From Novosphingobium sp. Gsoil 351 (GTDB lineage: Bacteria > Pseudomonadota > Alphaproteobacteria > Sphingomonadales > Sphingomonadaceae), in NCBI RefSeq assembly GCF_009707465.1, contig NZ_CP046120.1, forward strand, positions 558,001 to 622,000: a stretch of DNA of 64,000 bases, given 5' to 3'. Below, in pieces: positions 44,595-54,684 of the stretch. The translations under genes and the position numbers were made by a program. The notes beneath the pieces are model-generated. The model was not told the origin of the DNA, searched no databases, and worked only from the letters and a program-made list of their open reading frames with translations. Within the stretch, counting starts at the first letter, position 1. Each line of letters opens with the position of its first letter.

Positions 44595-45562
44595 CACGCG
44601 AGCGAATTAGGTTCCCCGCTGCGGTGCGGCAAGCGGTTTAAGGATTGCCGTTCCCTCCCGCCTGCGGGAGGGGCATCAGGGCTGGCAGCTTCGTGCGGTA
44701 CCAGCACTTTAAGCGCGCCGGGCATGATCGCGAAGGTCAGCGGCAGCGCCATGCGCTCGACCTCACCGTCGAAGGCGACGTCGATTGCGCCGCGGCCTTC
44801 GACGACCACTTCCTTCGCATCGGCTAGCGCGCAGAAATCGCGCTCCCCGTCTGCCTTGCCCAACAGCGCCCTGAAAGCGAAGGCGATGAGCGCTAGCGGG
44901 CTCGCCTGAGCGACCACGAACAGCGAGAGTACGCCGTCGCTAAGCGATTCGCGCTGGCCCACACTGCCCGCTTCGAGCGAGTAGCGGTTGTTGCCGATGA
45001 ACAGCAGCGGGGTGACGACGCGTTCGCGCCTGCCGTCGATGCACAGCATCATCGGCTTGGCGCGCAGCGTGCGCAGGACGATCCAAGTCGCCGGGATCGT
45101 CCCCAGCCATTTCGGTCCCCAGCGACGGTCCCGCTCGCGCACCAGCTTGGTGTAAAGACCGATTGAGGCGTTGTTGACGAAGACCCGCTCTCCGCCCTTC
45201 GCGAGATCGATCTGCTCTGCCTTGCCACCGACGGCGACCTTGGCTGCCTCGGCAAGGTCGGCAGGCATGCCAAGTTGTTTTGCGAGGTGATTGCGGGTGC
45301 CGAGCGGCAGGACGATCTGCGCGGTCTCGCTGCTGGCGAAGGTCGCGGCGGCGGAACCCTGCGTTCCGTCGCCCCCGCCGATCGCCACGACCGAACGTCC
45401 CGCTGCGGCCTTCACCGCCTCTGTGATGTGCTTGCCCTCGACCAGGCGCAGGTCAATCTCCTGCCCCGCGAAGGCGGCGCGCACGGTCGCCTCGAGCTTG
45501 TCGCCGAGCGAAGAAGCGGTGCCGCCACTGGTGTTGACGATCACCGCCACCGGCTCATTCAT
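44594..45562 (-). CDS. Diacylglycerol/lipid kinase family protein
   Basis: A 322-residue protein of the DAGKc family (PF00781, YegS/BmrU type). The nucleotide-binding GGGDGT appears in [19 protein letters not shown], with [16 protein letters not shown] and the N-terminal [12 protein letters not shown]. Substrate may be diacylglycerol, sphingosine-like or phosphatidylglycerol; sphingomonads make sphingolipids, but sequence cannot decide. The last 30 or so residues ([12 protein letters not shown] onward) are encoded across a palindrome at 44653-44673 and look non-conserved. Confidence 0.88.
   Translation of the reverse strand: MNEPVAVIVNTSGGTASSLGDKLEATVRAAFAGQEIDLRLVEGKHITEAVKAAAGRSVVAIGGGDGTQGSAAATFASSETAQIVLPLGTRNHLAKQLGMPADLAEAAKVAVGGKAEQIDLAKGGERVFVNNASIGLYTKLVRERDRRWGPKWLGTIPATWIVLRTLRAKPMMLCIDGRRERVVTPLLFIGNNRYSLEAGSVGQRESLSDGVLSLFVVAQASPLALIAFAFRALLGKADGERDFCALADAKEVVVEGRGAIDVAFDGEVERMALPLTFAIMPGALKVLVPHEAASPDAPPAGGRERQSLNRLPHRSGEPNSLA
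44653..44673. repeat. GC-rich palindrome inside the lipid kinase 3' end
   Basis: CCCTCCCGC-CT-GCGGGAGGG, a 9-bp perfect palindrome with a two-base centre, lies inside the coding sequence and produces a non-conserved Pro/Gly/Arg tail. It resembles, without matching, the trp-cassette hairpin. Confidence 0.65.
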
Positions 45563-45566
45563 GCGT

Positions 45567-46390
45567 TCATGCTTTCGATGCGGTCACGATCCAGGCCGCT
45601 GCAGGAAAGGCAACCTCGCCGTGCGCGGATCGTTCCGAGAGAAAGCGTTCGATCCGCGCAACGACCGGCGCACGCTCGGCTTCGGGCAGTTCGCGCAAGG
45701 CGCGCGCCGCGGGACCGATGCGCATGAAGAAACCCAGGGCATCGTCCACCGGATCGCTCCCGCTGCCCGCGAGGTAACGATAGTCGACTGGGGCAAACTC
45801 GATGTCGCGCCATCCGGCCCCACCAAGCAGCCGTGCGACATAGTCGCGATCGGCGAACGCGAACGGTCCCGGCGCGTGCGGATCGCCGGGGGCCAAGCCG
45901 CCGCCGCCGATCAGTTCGCCCAGCGCGCTTGCCCACTCGTTCTCGCGCGGCGAGCGGAAGCAGGAAAAACAAAGCTGCGCATCGTCCGCCGCGACTCGTG
46001 CCAGATGGGCGAAAGCACCAGGCGGATCGGCGAAGAACATCACCCCGTGGCGCGAGATATAAAGGTCTGGTTCGCCACGATCGGGCTGCCAGGTTGATGC
46101 GTCGGCGAGCGCGAAGGCGCAGTTGGCATGGCCTTGCGAGCGGATCGTGGCGGTGGCGACCAGATCGGCGGAGATGTCGATCCCTAGCACCCGCGCGCCG
46201 GGCCGGGCAGCGGCCACCGCCAGCGAAACCTCGCCCGCCCCACAGCCGATGTCTACGATGTCGCGGCCGGGTAGCGCGGCGATGCTGCGCAGCAAATAGG
46301 AGTCATCGCAGCAAAGCTGCGGTCGGTCCGCTCCCACTCGGAAGCCCAGCTTCGGCCCACCGGGCCTTCCCATTCGTTGGTTTCGGTCAT
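45567..46390 (-). CDS. Class I SAM-dependent methyltransferase; frameshifted near 46294
   Basis: A SAM-dependent methyltransferase with motif I VDIGCGAGEVSLAVAA and the ISRHGVMFFADPPGAFAHLARV block of the ubiE-like group. As written the frame starts at 46373, but an upstream frame beginning at ATG 46390 encodes MTETNEWEGPVGRSWASEWE followed by RTDRSFAAMTPI, the usual N-terminus for this family, then breaks. Adding one base in the three-A run (plus strand 46294-46296) joins the two into about 274 residues (TPILLRSIAALPG). Substrate is unknown. It precedes the lipid kinase gene on the same strand by 4 bases and diverges from the EF-G paralogue. Confidence 0.82.
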
Positions 46391-46545
46391 CCTACCGTCT
46401 TACGCCCCCTGCCCGTCGCGGCAAGCGTGTCGGCCACGTGAATCCGCTTGCGACTCGCGCGCGAGAGGCACAGCATGGCGCATCCCAGCGCTTCGGGCGC
46501 AGCACGGGCCCGGCGCGCTCCAATCAATTCGGAGAGGAGCCGACG

Positions 46546-48646
46546 ATGGCCACCATCGCACCGCAGGCAAGGACCCCCACCACCGGCAGTGTAGCGAGCG
46601 GCGCGGGAGGCGTTCGGGCCGCCGCCACTCGCGCGATCGCTCTGATCGGACCCGCGGGGACCGGCAAGACCAGCCTGGCCGAAGCGCTGCTCTACGCCAG
46701 CGGCGCGATCAACCGCCAGGGCAGCGTCGAAGCCGGTAGCAGCGTCGGTGACGCCAGCCCCGAAGCGCGCGCGCGGCGCGGCTCAACCGAAATCAACCTG
46801 CTCCATTTCGACTATCTCGACGACCGGTTCGCGCTAGTCGATACCCCCGGCGGCGTCGGCTTCGCCGCCGACGGGCTCGCGGCCCTGCCCGCGGTCGACC
46901 TGGCGATTGTCGTGATCGATCCCGACGCCGCGCGAGCCACGCTCGCCGAGCCGTTCCTGCGGCGGATCGACGAGTTAGGCCTGCCCCACGTCATCTTCGT
47001 CAACAAGATCGACGCCGCGCGCGCCGGATCGATCCGTGAGGTGCTCGAAGCGCTCCAACCGATGAGCCGCGAGCCGCTCGCGCTTCGCCAATTCCCGATC
47101 CGCGAAGGCGAGACCGTAGTCGGCTATGTCGATGTCGCGCTCGAACGCGCGTATCGCTATCGCGCGGGCAAGGAATCCGAGTGCATCGCGATCCCGATCG
47201 AGCTGACCGCGCGCGAAAAGGTGGAGCGCCAGAAACTGCTCGAGACGCTTGCCGATTTTGACGACGACCTGATGGACACCCTTCTTATGGACGAGGAGCC
47301 CGATCGCGGGCTGATCGTCGCCGACATGGCGGCCGACACGGGGCGTAACAAGGTGGTCCAAGTGCTGTTCGGCTCGGCCACCACCGGAGGCGGGGTGCGT
47401 CGACTGATGAAGCTGCTGCGCCACGAGACTCCGGCCCCCGACGCCGCGGCAGATCGGGTCGGACTGGCCGAGGGCGGCGCGCTGCATGTGTTCAAGATCG
47501 CCAACGGCGGCGCGATGGGGCGGCTCGCGCTGGGGCGGGTGCTGGGGGGCGCGCTGCGGGAAGGCGAGGAGTTGCTGATCGCGGGCGAACCCGCACGCGC
47601 CGGATCGCTCTTTGCGATGCAGGGCGAGAAGACCGTCAAGCAGCCCGAGGCGCGTGCGGGCGACATCGTCGCGGTAGCTAAGATCGATGCCGCGCGCAGC
47701 GGGATGCTGCTGGGATCGCGGAACGCGAGGCTGAACGGTGAGCGCACGGTCGCGTATCCGGCGCGCAACGCCGGGGTGGCGATCACCACGCGCAATCGTC
47801 AAGACGACGTCAAGCTCTCGACCGCGCTCCACCGGCTGTGCGAGGAGGACCCGGCGCTCGAATGGACCCAAGACGACGCGACGCATGAAACCTTGCTGCG
47901 CGGAATCAACGACGAGCATCTGGCATTGACCGTGGCGCGGCTCAAGCGACGCTATGGGGTGGTGGTGGACACGGCCCCGCCACGGATCGCCTATCGCGAA
48001 TCGGTGCGCAAGTCGGCGACGCAGCGGGGACGCCACAAGAAGCAATCGGGTGGGCACGGCCAGTACGGCGACTGCACGATTGAAATCCGCCCGCTCGAGC
48101 GCGGCGAAGGATTCTGTGTTCGAGGACAGGATCACCGGCGGGGTGATTCCCAAGCAGTACATTCCCGCGGTGGAAGCAGGCATCAAGGATGCGATGGAGC
48201 GCGGGCCGCTCGGCTTTACGGTCGTCGATGTCGCAGTGAAGCTGACCGACGGCTCCTTCCACGCGGTCGACAGTTCGGAACTGGCCTTCCGCACCGCCGG
48301 CCGGATCGCGATGCACGAAGGCCTCGCGCAATGCGCACCGTATCTGCTCGAACCGGTGTGCAGGGTGACGATCGACACTCCGCCCGGTACTGGGAGCAAG
48401 GCCGGATCGGTGCTGTCTAGCAGGCGCGGTCAGATCCTCGGATTGGGTCAGCACCCCGACTGGGATCGGTGGGAACGCATCGAGGCGATGCTGCCCGAAG
48501 CGGAGCTGCATGGCCTCGACGCGGAGTTGAGGTCGCTGAGCCAGGGGCTGGCGAGCTATACCGCCGAATTCGATCACCTGGCCGAGTTGACAGGACGGCA
48601 TGCCGACGAGGTGATCAAGGCGCGGGTGGCGGAGGGAGCCGGCTAG
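46546..48646 (+). CDS. Elongation factor G-like translational GTPase (second copy); frameshifted at 48115
   Basis: An EF-G paralogue unlinked to a str operon. G1 motif LIGPAGTGKTSL, G3-like LVDTPGGVGF, G4-like VNKIDAARA; later domains include QGEKTVKQPEARAGDIVAVAKID and, after the frameshift, FTVVDVAVKLTDGSFHAVDSSELAF with AMHEGLAQCAPYLLEPV. Residues between G1 and G3 deviate from housekeeping FusA (STEINLLHFDYLDDRF), as in the 'elongation factor G-like' group (FusA2). The frame breaks at 48115: GGATTCTGTG should be GGATTCGTG. Removing one T restores about 699 residues. The start at 46546 follows GGAGAGGAG. Function is unclear; a role in ribosome recycling or in stress is a family suggestion. 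Confidence 0.88.
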
Positions 48647-48663
48647 GCTTTGGAAGGTCCTTG

Positions 48664-49269
48664 ATGGTGCGTGCAAGGTTTGTGGCGGTCACGGCGATCG
48701 CGGCAGCGCTTGCGGCTTGCGCAACGTTCGGCGGCGGCGATCCCGAAGTGCGCGATTTCCAGGCGGGGCTGCGGAGCTGCGGGGTGGTGACCCGCAGCGG
48801 CCAGGTGACTTACAGCGCACCGGATGCCCTGCTGACGCTGTCCGCTTCGCGGCAACCCGCGACGGTGAATGCGGGGTGCCTCGCCCGGGTGCTGATCGAC
48901 CGCGGTATCGAGCTGAAGGCGGCGGATCTCGCTTTCGCGCAGCGCTATGGCGCAGCACTCGAGCGCGAATACGCGGTGCTCGGCGTGCGCAAGGCGAAGT
49001 ATTGGCTCAAGGTGAACCGCAAGGCGAAAGTTCCGGACTACGCGCCCGGCAAGGAGAGCCTCGGTAGCTATGTCCGCAAGCTAGAGCGGCTTTGCGATGC
49101 CCCGACCGGGAGTGTCGGAACCGGCACCGCCGAGGTCATCGTGCCGTGGCTGGAAGGCGAGGCGAACAACCAGGTGTCGTGCGTCTATCTTGCGGCGCTC
49201 GCCTCCAATCTGGCGGCGCGCGGGATTAAGTTGGTGTCGCTACCCGAGCAGCGGCCCACGACCGACTGA
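48664..49269 (+). CDS. Lipoprotein of unknown function
   Basis: A 201-residue lipoprotein. Signal MVRARFVAVTAIAAALAAC ends in lipobox LAAC. The mature part contains four cysteines (SCGVV, AGCLARV, LCDAP, VSCVYL), likely two disulfides, and lysine-rich helix KAKYWLKVNRKAKVPDY. No family recognised. It is 17 bp after the EF-G paralogue and may be co-transcribed. Confidence 0.78.
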   Translation: MVRARFVAVTAIAAALAACATFGGGDPEVRDFQAGLRSCGVVTRSGQVTYSAPDALLTLSASRQPATVNAGCLARVLIDRGIELKAADLAFAQRYGAALEREYAVLGVRKAKYWLKVNRKAKVPDYAPGKESLGSYVRKLERLCDAPTGSVGTGTAEVIVPWLEGEANNQVSCVYLAALASNLAARGIKLVSLPEQRPTTD

Positions 49270-49346
49270 ACGAGAGCTTCGCGCATGAAATCGGCACCAA
49301 TTTCGCTCGTGTCGAGCGGGTCTGGGGAGATTTGAGGAGCAACCTT

Positions 49347-49395
49347 AAAACCCAAACCGGCGCGCTCCTGCCGGGGAGCGCGCCGGTCCTGGGTT
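49347..49395 (-). terminator. recA terminator
   Basis: A long hairpin (ACCGGCGCGCTCC and GGAGCGCGCCGGT around TGCCGG) flanked by AAACCCA/TGGGTTT, reading on the minus strand into GGGTTTTAAGG. It lies 30 bases past the recA stop. Confidence 0.8.
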
Positions 49396-49425
49396 TGCAC
49401 CGCCGCCGTAGCGACGGGATGAGGA

Positions 49426-50493
49426 TCAGATGTCATCGTCCCCGTCGGGACCCGCCATCATCTCCTCGGCGACCTTGTCGGTGCGGCTGCGGATCGCAGC
49501 TTCCAGACGATCGCACATCTCGGTGTTTTCCTTGAGGAAGGTCTTGGCGTTCTCGCGGCCCTGACCGATCCGGACGCTGTCATAGCTGAACCACGCGCCG
49601 GACTTCTCGACCAGCCCGGCCTTGACCCCAAGGTCGAGGATCTCGCCGATCTTGGACACGCCCTGACCGTACATGATGTCGAACTCGACCTGCTTGAACG
49701 GCGGGGCGACCTTGTTCTTGACCACCTTGACGCGGGTGGCATTGCCGACGATCTCGTCGCGGTCCTTGATCTGGCCGATGCGGCGGATGTCGAGACGGAC
49801 GCTGGCATAGAATTTCAGCGCATTGCCGCCGGTGGTGGTCTCGGGATTGCCGTACATCACCCCGATCTTCATCCGCAGCTGGTTGATGAAGATCACCATG
49901 CAGCGCGAGCGGCTGATCGAGCCGGTGAGCTTGCGCAAGCTTTGCGACATTAGCCGCGCCTGGAGGCCGACGTGGCTGTCGCCCATCTCGCCCTCGATCT
50001 CGGCGCGCGGGACCAGCGCAGCGACCGAATCGATCACCAGCACGTCGATCGCGTTCGACCGCACCAGCGTGTCGACGATCTCGAGCGCCTGTTCGCCGGT
50101 GTCGGGCTGCGACACGATCAGCTCGTCGATGTCGACCCCCAGCTTCCTGGCGTAGACCGGGTCGAGCGCGTGTTCGGCATCGACGAACGCTGCGGTGCCG
50201 CCGCCCTTCTGCGCCTCGGCGATGACATGCAGCGCGAGCGTGGTCTTGCCCGAGCTTTCCGGGCCGTAGATCTCGATCACTCGCCCCCGCGGCAAGCCGC
50301 CGACGCCCAGCGCGATGTCGAGCCCGAGGCTGCCGGTGGAGATCGTCTCCACCTGCATCGTCTCCTTCGAGCCGAGTTTCATCGCCGATCCCTTGCCGAA
50401 CGCGCGATCGATCTGCGCCAGCGCCGCATCGAGCGCTTTCTGCCGGTCCATGGAGTCCTTGCCTTCCTGTACGAGCTTGAGATTCGCGGCCAT
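49426..50493 (-). CDS. recA: Recombinase RecA
   Basis: RecA, 355 residues: strand exchange in homologous recombination, and co-protease for LexA. Walker A is [15 protein letters not shown], Walker [11 protein letters not shown], with loops L1 ([10 protein letters not shown]) and L2 ([22 protein letters not shown], shown in part) intact. The acidic C-terminal tail ends GPDGDDDI. Start 50493 follows AGGAGG. A GAAC-N7-GAAC box lies about 78 bases upstream, consistent with LexA control. cckA lies directly upstream, the order seen in relatives. Confidence 0.99.
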   Translation of the reverse strand: MAANLKLVQEGKDSMDRQKALDAALAQIDRAFGKGSAMKLGSKETMQVETISTGSLGLDIALGVGGLPRGRVIEIYGPESSGKTTLALHVIAEAQKGGGTAAFVDAEHALDPVYARKLGVDIDELIVSQPDTGEQALEIVDTLVRSNAIDVLVIDSVAALVPRAEIEGEMGDSHVGLQARLMSQSLRKLTGSISRSRCMVIFINQLRMKIGVMYGNPETTTGGNALKFYASVRLDIRRIGQIKDRDEIVGNATRVKVVKNKVAPPFKQVEFDIMYGQGVSKIGEILDLGVKAGLVEKSGAWFSYDSVRIGQGRENAKTFLKENTEMCDRLEAAIRSRTDKVAEEMMAGPDGDDDI

Positions 50494-50570
50494 TCCGGGT
50501 GCCTCCTGGGCCTAGAGTGCGGCGGCCTTGGCCGTCAACCGAAGGTGCGTGTATCGCGTTTGTTCTACAG

Positions 50571-50585
50571 GAACAAGGGGGGAAC
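50571..50585. promoter_or_regulatory. LexA-type SOS box upstream of recA
   Basis: GAAC (50571-50574), seven bases, GAAC (50582-50585): the alphaproteobacterial direct-repeat LexA operator, GTTC-N7-GTTC on the recA strand. A TTGTTC that overlaps it may be the -35 element. Confidence 0.75.
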
Positions 50586-50604
50586 GGAAATTTTTCCGGT
50601 CCGC

Positions 50605-53046
50605 TCAGCCTCGCCGCAGCACGCCTTCCACCGCCTCGCCGATCTGGGCGACGCTGAAGGGTTTGGGGAGGAAGTGCATGTTGGGGATGTCGATCTCGCG
50701 GCGAAGCTGCTCCTCGGCATAGCCCGACATGAACAGGAACGGCAGCGCCGGCGCGAGCTTGCGGATTTCGCGGGCCATCGCCGGGCCGTCCATCACCGGC
50801 ATCACCACGTCGCTAACCACCAGATCGAAGGCCTCGCCGGCCTGGACTCGCTCGAGCCCTTCCTCACCGTCGCGCGCCGCGACGACGGTGAACCCGGCGC
50901 GGACCAGCGCGCGTTCGGCGACGATGCGGACGGTGTCCTCGTCCTCGACCAGCAGCACATGCCCACCCCCGCTCCACGCCGCGGGAGCGGGCGTGGCGGC
51001 TGCTGCGGCGGGCCTTTCTTGCTGGTCCTCGACATGGACCGGCAGGTAGATGCTGAAGGTTGTGCCGCTGTGCGGGGCCGGAGCTGTCTCGCTTTCGGCG
51101 AAGACGAATCCGCCCGATTGCTTGACGATACCATAGACGGTGGAGAGGCCGAGACCGGTGCCCTTGCCCAATTCCTTGGTGGTGAAGAACGGTTCGAAGA
51201 TCTTGCCGAGGTTTTCTGGCGGAATGCCGCCCCCGGTGTCGGACACGATCAGCGCGGTGTAGTCGGCGACGGGGAGGACGTCGCTCTTCATCTTGCGGAC
51301 CTGGGCGGCGGTGACGCGGCGAGTGGCGAGCTTCAATGTCCCCGCCCCGTCGCCTTTCCCGATCATCGCATCGCGCGCGTTGACCGCGAGGTTGACGATA
51401 ACCTGTTCGAGCTGGGTCTTGTCCGCCCGCACCGCGCCCAGATCGCGGTCGTGATCGACCGCCAGCGCGATCCGCTCGCCGAGCAGGCGCTTGAGCATCT
51501 GGCTGACATCGCTGACCACGTCGGGCAACTGGAGCACTTGTGGGCGCAGCGTCTGCTGCCTTGAGAAGGCAAGAAGCTGGCGGGTCAGGCTCGCGGCGCG
51601 GTTTGAGTTGGCGCGGATCTGCTGGATGTCGTCGTAGTCGCTGTCGCCGGGGGTGTGTCGCAGCAGCATCAGATCGCAAAAACCGATGATCGCGGTCAGC
51701 ACGTTGTTGAAATCGTGGGCGACCCCGCCCGCCAATTGCCCAACCGCCTGCATTTTGGTCGCCTGGGCGATCTGACGCTTGAGCCGGGTCTCCTCGGAGG
51801 AATCCTTGAGGCTGAGCAGCACCGCGCCCTCGCCCAGCCCGCGGACTCCGGCGATGCTCAGCGTCACCGGGTCCTCGGGCGCGGTGCGCAGGCGCACCGC
51901 CATGTCTCCGGCCGCGGGTGAGCCTTGCGCATAGCGGCGCACCGCATCGGCCAGCGCGCCCTTGTCTTCGCGGATCACCAGGTCGCTGGGATAGGGCGGC
52001 GCAATGCGATCATCGTGTCCGGCGGCGCGCAGAAACGCTTCGTTGGCGAACAGGAACCGCCCATCGCGCTCGCACATCGCCAGCCCCAGCGGCAGGCGGC
52101 TGAGCAGCGCCTCGATCTGGGGAATGCCGGCCTGGCTCTCGCCCTCGCCGACCCCGCTTTCGAGGAGGATCATCGCCACCGGATCGTTGGCCGGATCGGA
52201 TGCGGCGCGGGTATCGGGATCGAACAGCGGGAGGTGGACGAGGCGCAGCGCGGGCCCTTTGCGGCCTTCGCGGGCGAAGTAAATGCGGTCAGCCTCGTCG
52301 CTGCGCAGGTGCGAAACGAACGAACTGCCTGCGAGGGTGGCCGCAGCGTCTCCGGTGGCCCGCTGGACGAACGAGGCGTTGGCGGAAAGGATCGCACCAT
52401 CGGGAGCGACCACCGCAGCCTGCAAGCCCGCCTCTCCCAGCACCTTGCCAAGCTTACCGCCAATCGCCCGCACGGCCTCGGCGGCGGCATCGCTCCGGAT
52501 CACCGGGCTGAGAGTCCAGATCAGGAAATCCTCGCCTCGTCCGCTGCGGCGTACGTCCGCGCGCCAGCGGCCATTGGCTCCATCGACAACTCCCCCGCCC
52601 TCCAGGCCCTCGGCGCTCGCCTCGCCATCGCGCCAGGCGGCGCGGGCGGCGCGGTCGAGCCGTTCGAGCGCGCCGGGGTCGAACGCCAGCCGCGGCGGCG
52701 CGGTAGCGACCCCGAACCATTCCTCATGCCGGGAATTGGCGCAAACCAGTCGTCCCGCGCGATCGGTAATCGATACCGCGGCATCGGAGCGTTCGATCGC
52801 GGCCTGGGTCACCGACCAGTCGGGTGGGGCGAATTCAGCGACGGGCGCGGGTGTTCGGGTCCGGATTAGGACGCGCCCAATCGCGCCCAGCGCGACCAGC
52901 CCGCCGGCATAAGCTGCGGCGATCAGCGGTTGTCCCGAAACGAACCAGACGAGCCCGGCGGACGCAAGCAGCATCCCGCCGAGCAGTGCCCGCTCTCCAG
53001 CCGGTGCGGGCGGTTCGCTGGTTTCGGCGGTCAGCGCCTGATTCAC
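50605..53046 (-). CDS. cckA: Cell-cycle hybrid histidine kinase CckA
   Basis: Membrane hybrid histidine kinase of 813 residues, the top of the CckA-ChpT-CtrA/CpdR phosphorelay. Domains: two membrane helices (about 25-65, [16 protein letters not shown] and [16 protein letters not shown]), PAS-like regions (about 80-430), HisKA with [19 protein letters not shown], HATPase with [18 protein letters not shown] and [13 protein letters not shown], and a C-terminal receiver with [15 protein letters not shown]. The H box and VHVED-linker arrangement match CckA. The start is a GTG at 53046 overlapping the DUF2062 stop (GTGA). It is last in the dapA-smpB-DUF2062-DUF2062-cckA order. Confidence 0.94.
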   Translation of the reverse strand: MNQALTAETSEPPAPAGERALLGGMLLASAGLVWFVSGQPLIAAAYAGGLVALGAIGRVLIRTRTPAPVAEFAPPDWSVTQAAIERSDAAVSITDRAGRLVCANSRHEEWFGVATAPPRLAFDPGALERLDRAARAAWRDGEASAEGLEGGGVVDGANGRWRADVRRSGRGEDFLIWTLSPVIRSDAAAEAVRAIGGKLGKVLGEAGLQAAVVAPDGAILSANASFVQRATGDAAATLAGSSFVSHLRSDEADRIYFAREGRKGPALRLVHLPLFDPDTRAASDPANDPVAMILLESGVGEGESQAGIPQIEALLSRLPLGLAMCERDGRFLFANEAFLRAAGHDDRIAPPYPSDLVIREDKGALADAVRRYAQGSPAAGDMAVRLRTAPEDPVTLSIAGVRGLGEGAVLLSLKDSSEETRLKRQIAQATKMQAVGQLAGGVAHDFNNVLTAIIGFCDLMLLRHTPGDSDYDDIQQIRANSNRAASLTRQLLAFSRQQTLRPQVLQLPDVVSDVSQMLKRLLGERIALAVDHDRDLGAVRADKTQLEQVIVNLAVNARDAMIGKGDGAGTLKLATRRVTAAQVRKMKSDVLPVADYTALIVSDTGGGIPPENLGKIFEPFFTTKELGKGTGLGLSTVYGIVKQSGGFVFAESETAPAPHSGTTFSIYLPVHVEDQQERPAAAAATPAPAAWSGGGHVLLVEDEDTVRIVAERALVRAGFTVVAARDGEEGLERVQAGEAFDLVVSDVVMPVMDGPAMAREIRKLAPALPFLFMSGYAEEQLRREIDIPNMHFLPKPFSVAQIGEAVEGVLRRG

Positions 53047-53597
53047 GCCGCCGCCTCGCGCGCCTGGCGCCGCGCCGCCAGCCGCATCCGCCGCCGCCGC
53101 GTCACCCACCAGCGCCAGAAGACGCCGCTCAGCACATAGCCCGCCGAAGCCAGCAGCGAGGCGATGACCAGCAGGCCGAGCGCGGTATCCAGCCCCGCGC
53201 CGGTAAGGCGTTGGAGCAAGTCGCCGCCTTGCGTGCTCTGGAGCGTCTCACCGATCGGCTGGACCACGGTCAGCGCGTCGATGTGAAGGAGGAACTCGCC
53301 GATCCGGTAGGCGAGCGCGACCAGGGCGAGATAGATCAGAGGAAAGCCGATAAAAGTCGCGGCCAGGGCAGAGGGAATGTTGGCGCGAATGAACACCGCG
53401 AGGAACGCGGCGACAACGAAATGCGCAAGCGGGATCATCACGCCCACGAACAGCCCCAGGGCAACCCCGCGCGGCACCGAACGGCGGGTGAAGCGCCACA
53501 ACTCGGACCGCAGCAGGCGGTGCGCGAACGGCCTGAGCCAGCGGTTGCGCTCGATCTGCGCGGGCGTCGGGATCAGCTTGCGCCAGCGCGCCCTCAC
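53043..53597 (-). CDS. DUF2062 membrane protein, second tandem copy
   Basis: A 184-residue DUF2062 protein (PF09835). RSELWRFTRRSVPRGVALGL is followed by hydrophobic segments (FVGVMIPLAHFVVAAFLAVF, and others near 75-95 and 145-165) and a basic tail with WRWWVTRRRRMRLA. The GTG start at 53597 overlaps the stop of the first copy (GTGA). Its WRFTRRSVPRGVALGL block is identical to that of the neighbour, showing tandem duplication; the rest has diverged. Function is unknown. Confidence 0.88.
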   Translation of the reverse strand: MRARWRKLIPTPAQIERNRWLRPFAHRLLRSELWRFTRRSVPRGVALGLFVGVMIPLAHFVVAAFLAVFIRANIPSALAATFIGFPLIYLALVALAYRIGEFLLHIDALTVVQPIGETLQSTQGGDLLQRLTGAGLDTALGLLVIASLLASAGYVLSGVFWRWWVTRRRRMRLAARRQAREAAA

Positions 53598-54139
53598 GGG
53601 CGCGCGCCATACGGGCGGCGGCGCTTGTGGATGATCCACCAGCGCCACACGAGGCTGGTCAGCAGATAGCCGGCCGCCGCGGCAACCACCGCCACCGCCA
53701 CGAGCCCGAGAGCCAGCACCTTGCCTTCCGAAGTCAGCCACTGGATCCCGCTCCACAGGTCGGTGATCTGGAACAGGTGGTCGATCGGCCCCCCGGCGAC
53801 CGCCGCGTCGATCCGCAGCAGCCACGCGCCGACCTGGTACGATGCGGCCCAGATAAACGGAGTGGTGAACGGGTTGGTGACGAACGTCGTCAGTGCCGCC
53901 ACCGGCACGTTGGCGCGCGTCGGGAAGCTGAGGATCGCGGCGAAGATGATCTGCGCGACGGGCAGGAGGATACCGACCAGCAGCCCCAGCGCGACCCCGC
54001 GCGGAACCGAGCGGCGGGTGAAGCGCCATAGCTGGCTTTCGAGCACGCGCGCCGGAATCCAGCGGCTGCGCCCCATCTGCTCGCGCGTCGGCATGGCGCG
54101 ACGCGCCCAGGCGGCGAAGCGGGCGATCGGCGAGCTCAT
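53594..54139 (-). CDS. DUF2062 membrane protein, first tandem copy
   Basis: A 181-residue DUF2062 protein. LESQLWRFTRRSVPRGVALGL, then a helix LVGILLPVAQIIFAAILSF, the conserved FVTNPFTTPFIWAASYQVG, further hydrophobic segments near 135-155, and a C-terminal WRWWIIHKRRRP. The NPFT-P motif is typical of DUF2062. The ATG at 54139 overlaps the smpB stop (TGATG). Role unknown; proposed inner-membrane location with the basic tail in the cytoplasm. Confidence 0.9.
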   Translation of the reverse strand: MSSPIARFAAWARRAMPTREQMGRSRWIPARVLESQLWRFTRRSVPRGVALGLLVGILLPVAQIIFAAILSFPTRANVPVAALTTFVTNPFTTPFIWAASYQVGAWLLRIDAAVAGGPIDHLFQITDLWSGIQWLTSEGKVLALGLVAVAVVAAAAGYLLTSLVWRWWIIHKRRRPYGARP

Positions 54140-54621
54140 CACCCGTTCTCGCGCATGATCCGCGCCTTGTCGCGCTGCCAGTCGCGGTCCTTGATCGTCT
54201 GGCGCTTGTCGGCAGCGTTCTTGCCCTTGGCCAGCGCCAGCTCGACCTTGGCCCGGCCCCGACCGTTGAAATAGACCGAGAGCGGGACCAGCGTCATCCC
54301 CTTGCGCTCGACCGCGCCGTGGAACTTGGCGATCTCGCGCTCGTGCAGCAGCAGCTTGCGCGGGCGCTTAGGCACATGGTTGTGGCGGTTGCCGTGGCTG
54401 AATTCGGGGATGTTGGAATTGACCAGCCAGACCTCGCCGTTCTTCACCTCGGCATAGCTCTCGGCGATCGAGCCCTCGCCGAAGCGGAGCGATTTGACCT
54501 CGGTCCCGGTGAGCATGATCCCGGCCTCATACACATCCTCGATGAAATACTCGAACCGCGCGCGCCGGTTTTCGGCGACGGTCTTCGCCTTGTCGAAGGC
54601 TTTGGGGGTCGGACGGGCCAT
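54139..54621 (-). CDS. smpB: SsrA-binding protein SmpB
   Basis: SmpB, 160 residues, the partner of tmRNA that mimics the codon-anticodon region in trans-translation. Seen: [34 protein letters not shown] at the N-terminus (in parts), [65 protein letters not shown] and a basic C-terminal tail [14 protein letters not shown], which inserts into the mRNA channel. The tmRNA gene is 17 kb away. It follows dapA and leads into the DUF2062-cckA chain. Confidence 0.97.
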   Translation of the reverse strand: MARPTPKAFDKAKTVAENRRARFEYFIEDVYEAGIMLTGTEVKSLRFGEGSIAESYAEVKNGEVWLVNSNIPEFSHGNRHNHVPKRPRKLLLHEREIAKFHGAVERKGMTLVPLSVYFNGRGRAKVELALAKGKNAADKRQTIKDRDWQRDKARIMRENG

Positions 54622-54684
54622 GGTGGGCGCATGTAGGGACGATGTGCAGAAAATGGAATCGATAACCGGCCGAGTCGGACCGAT

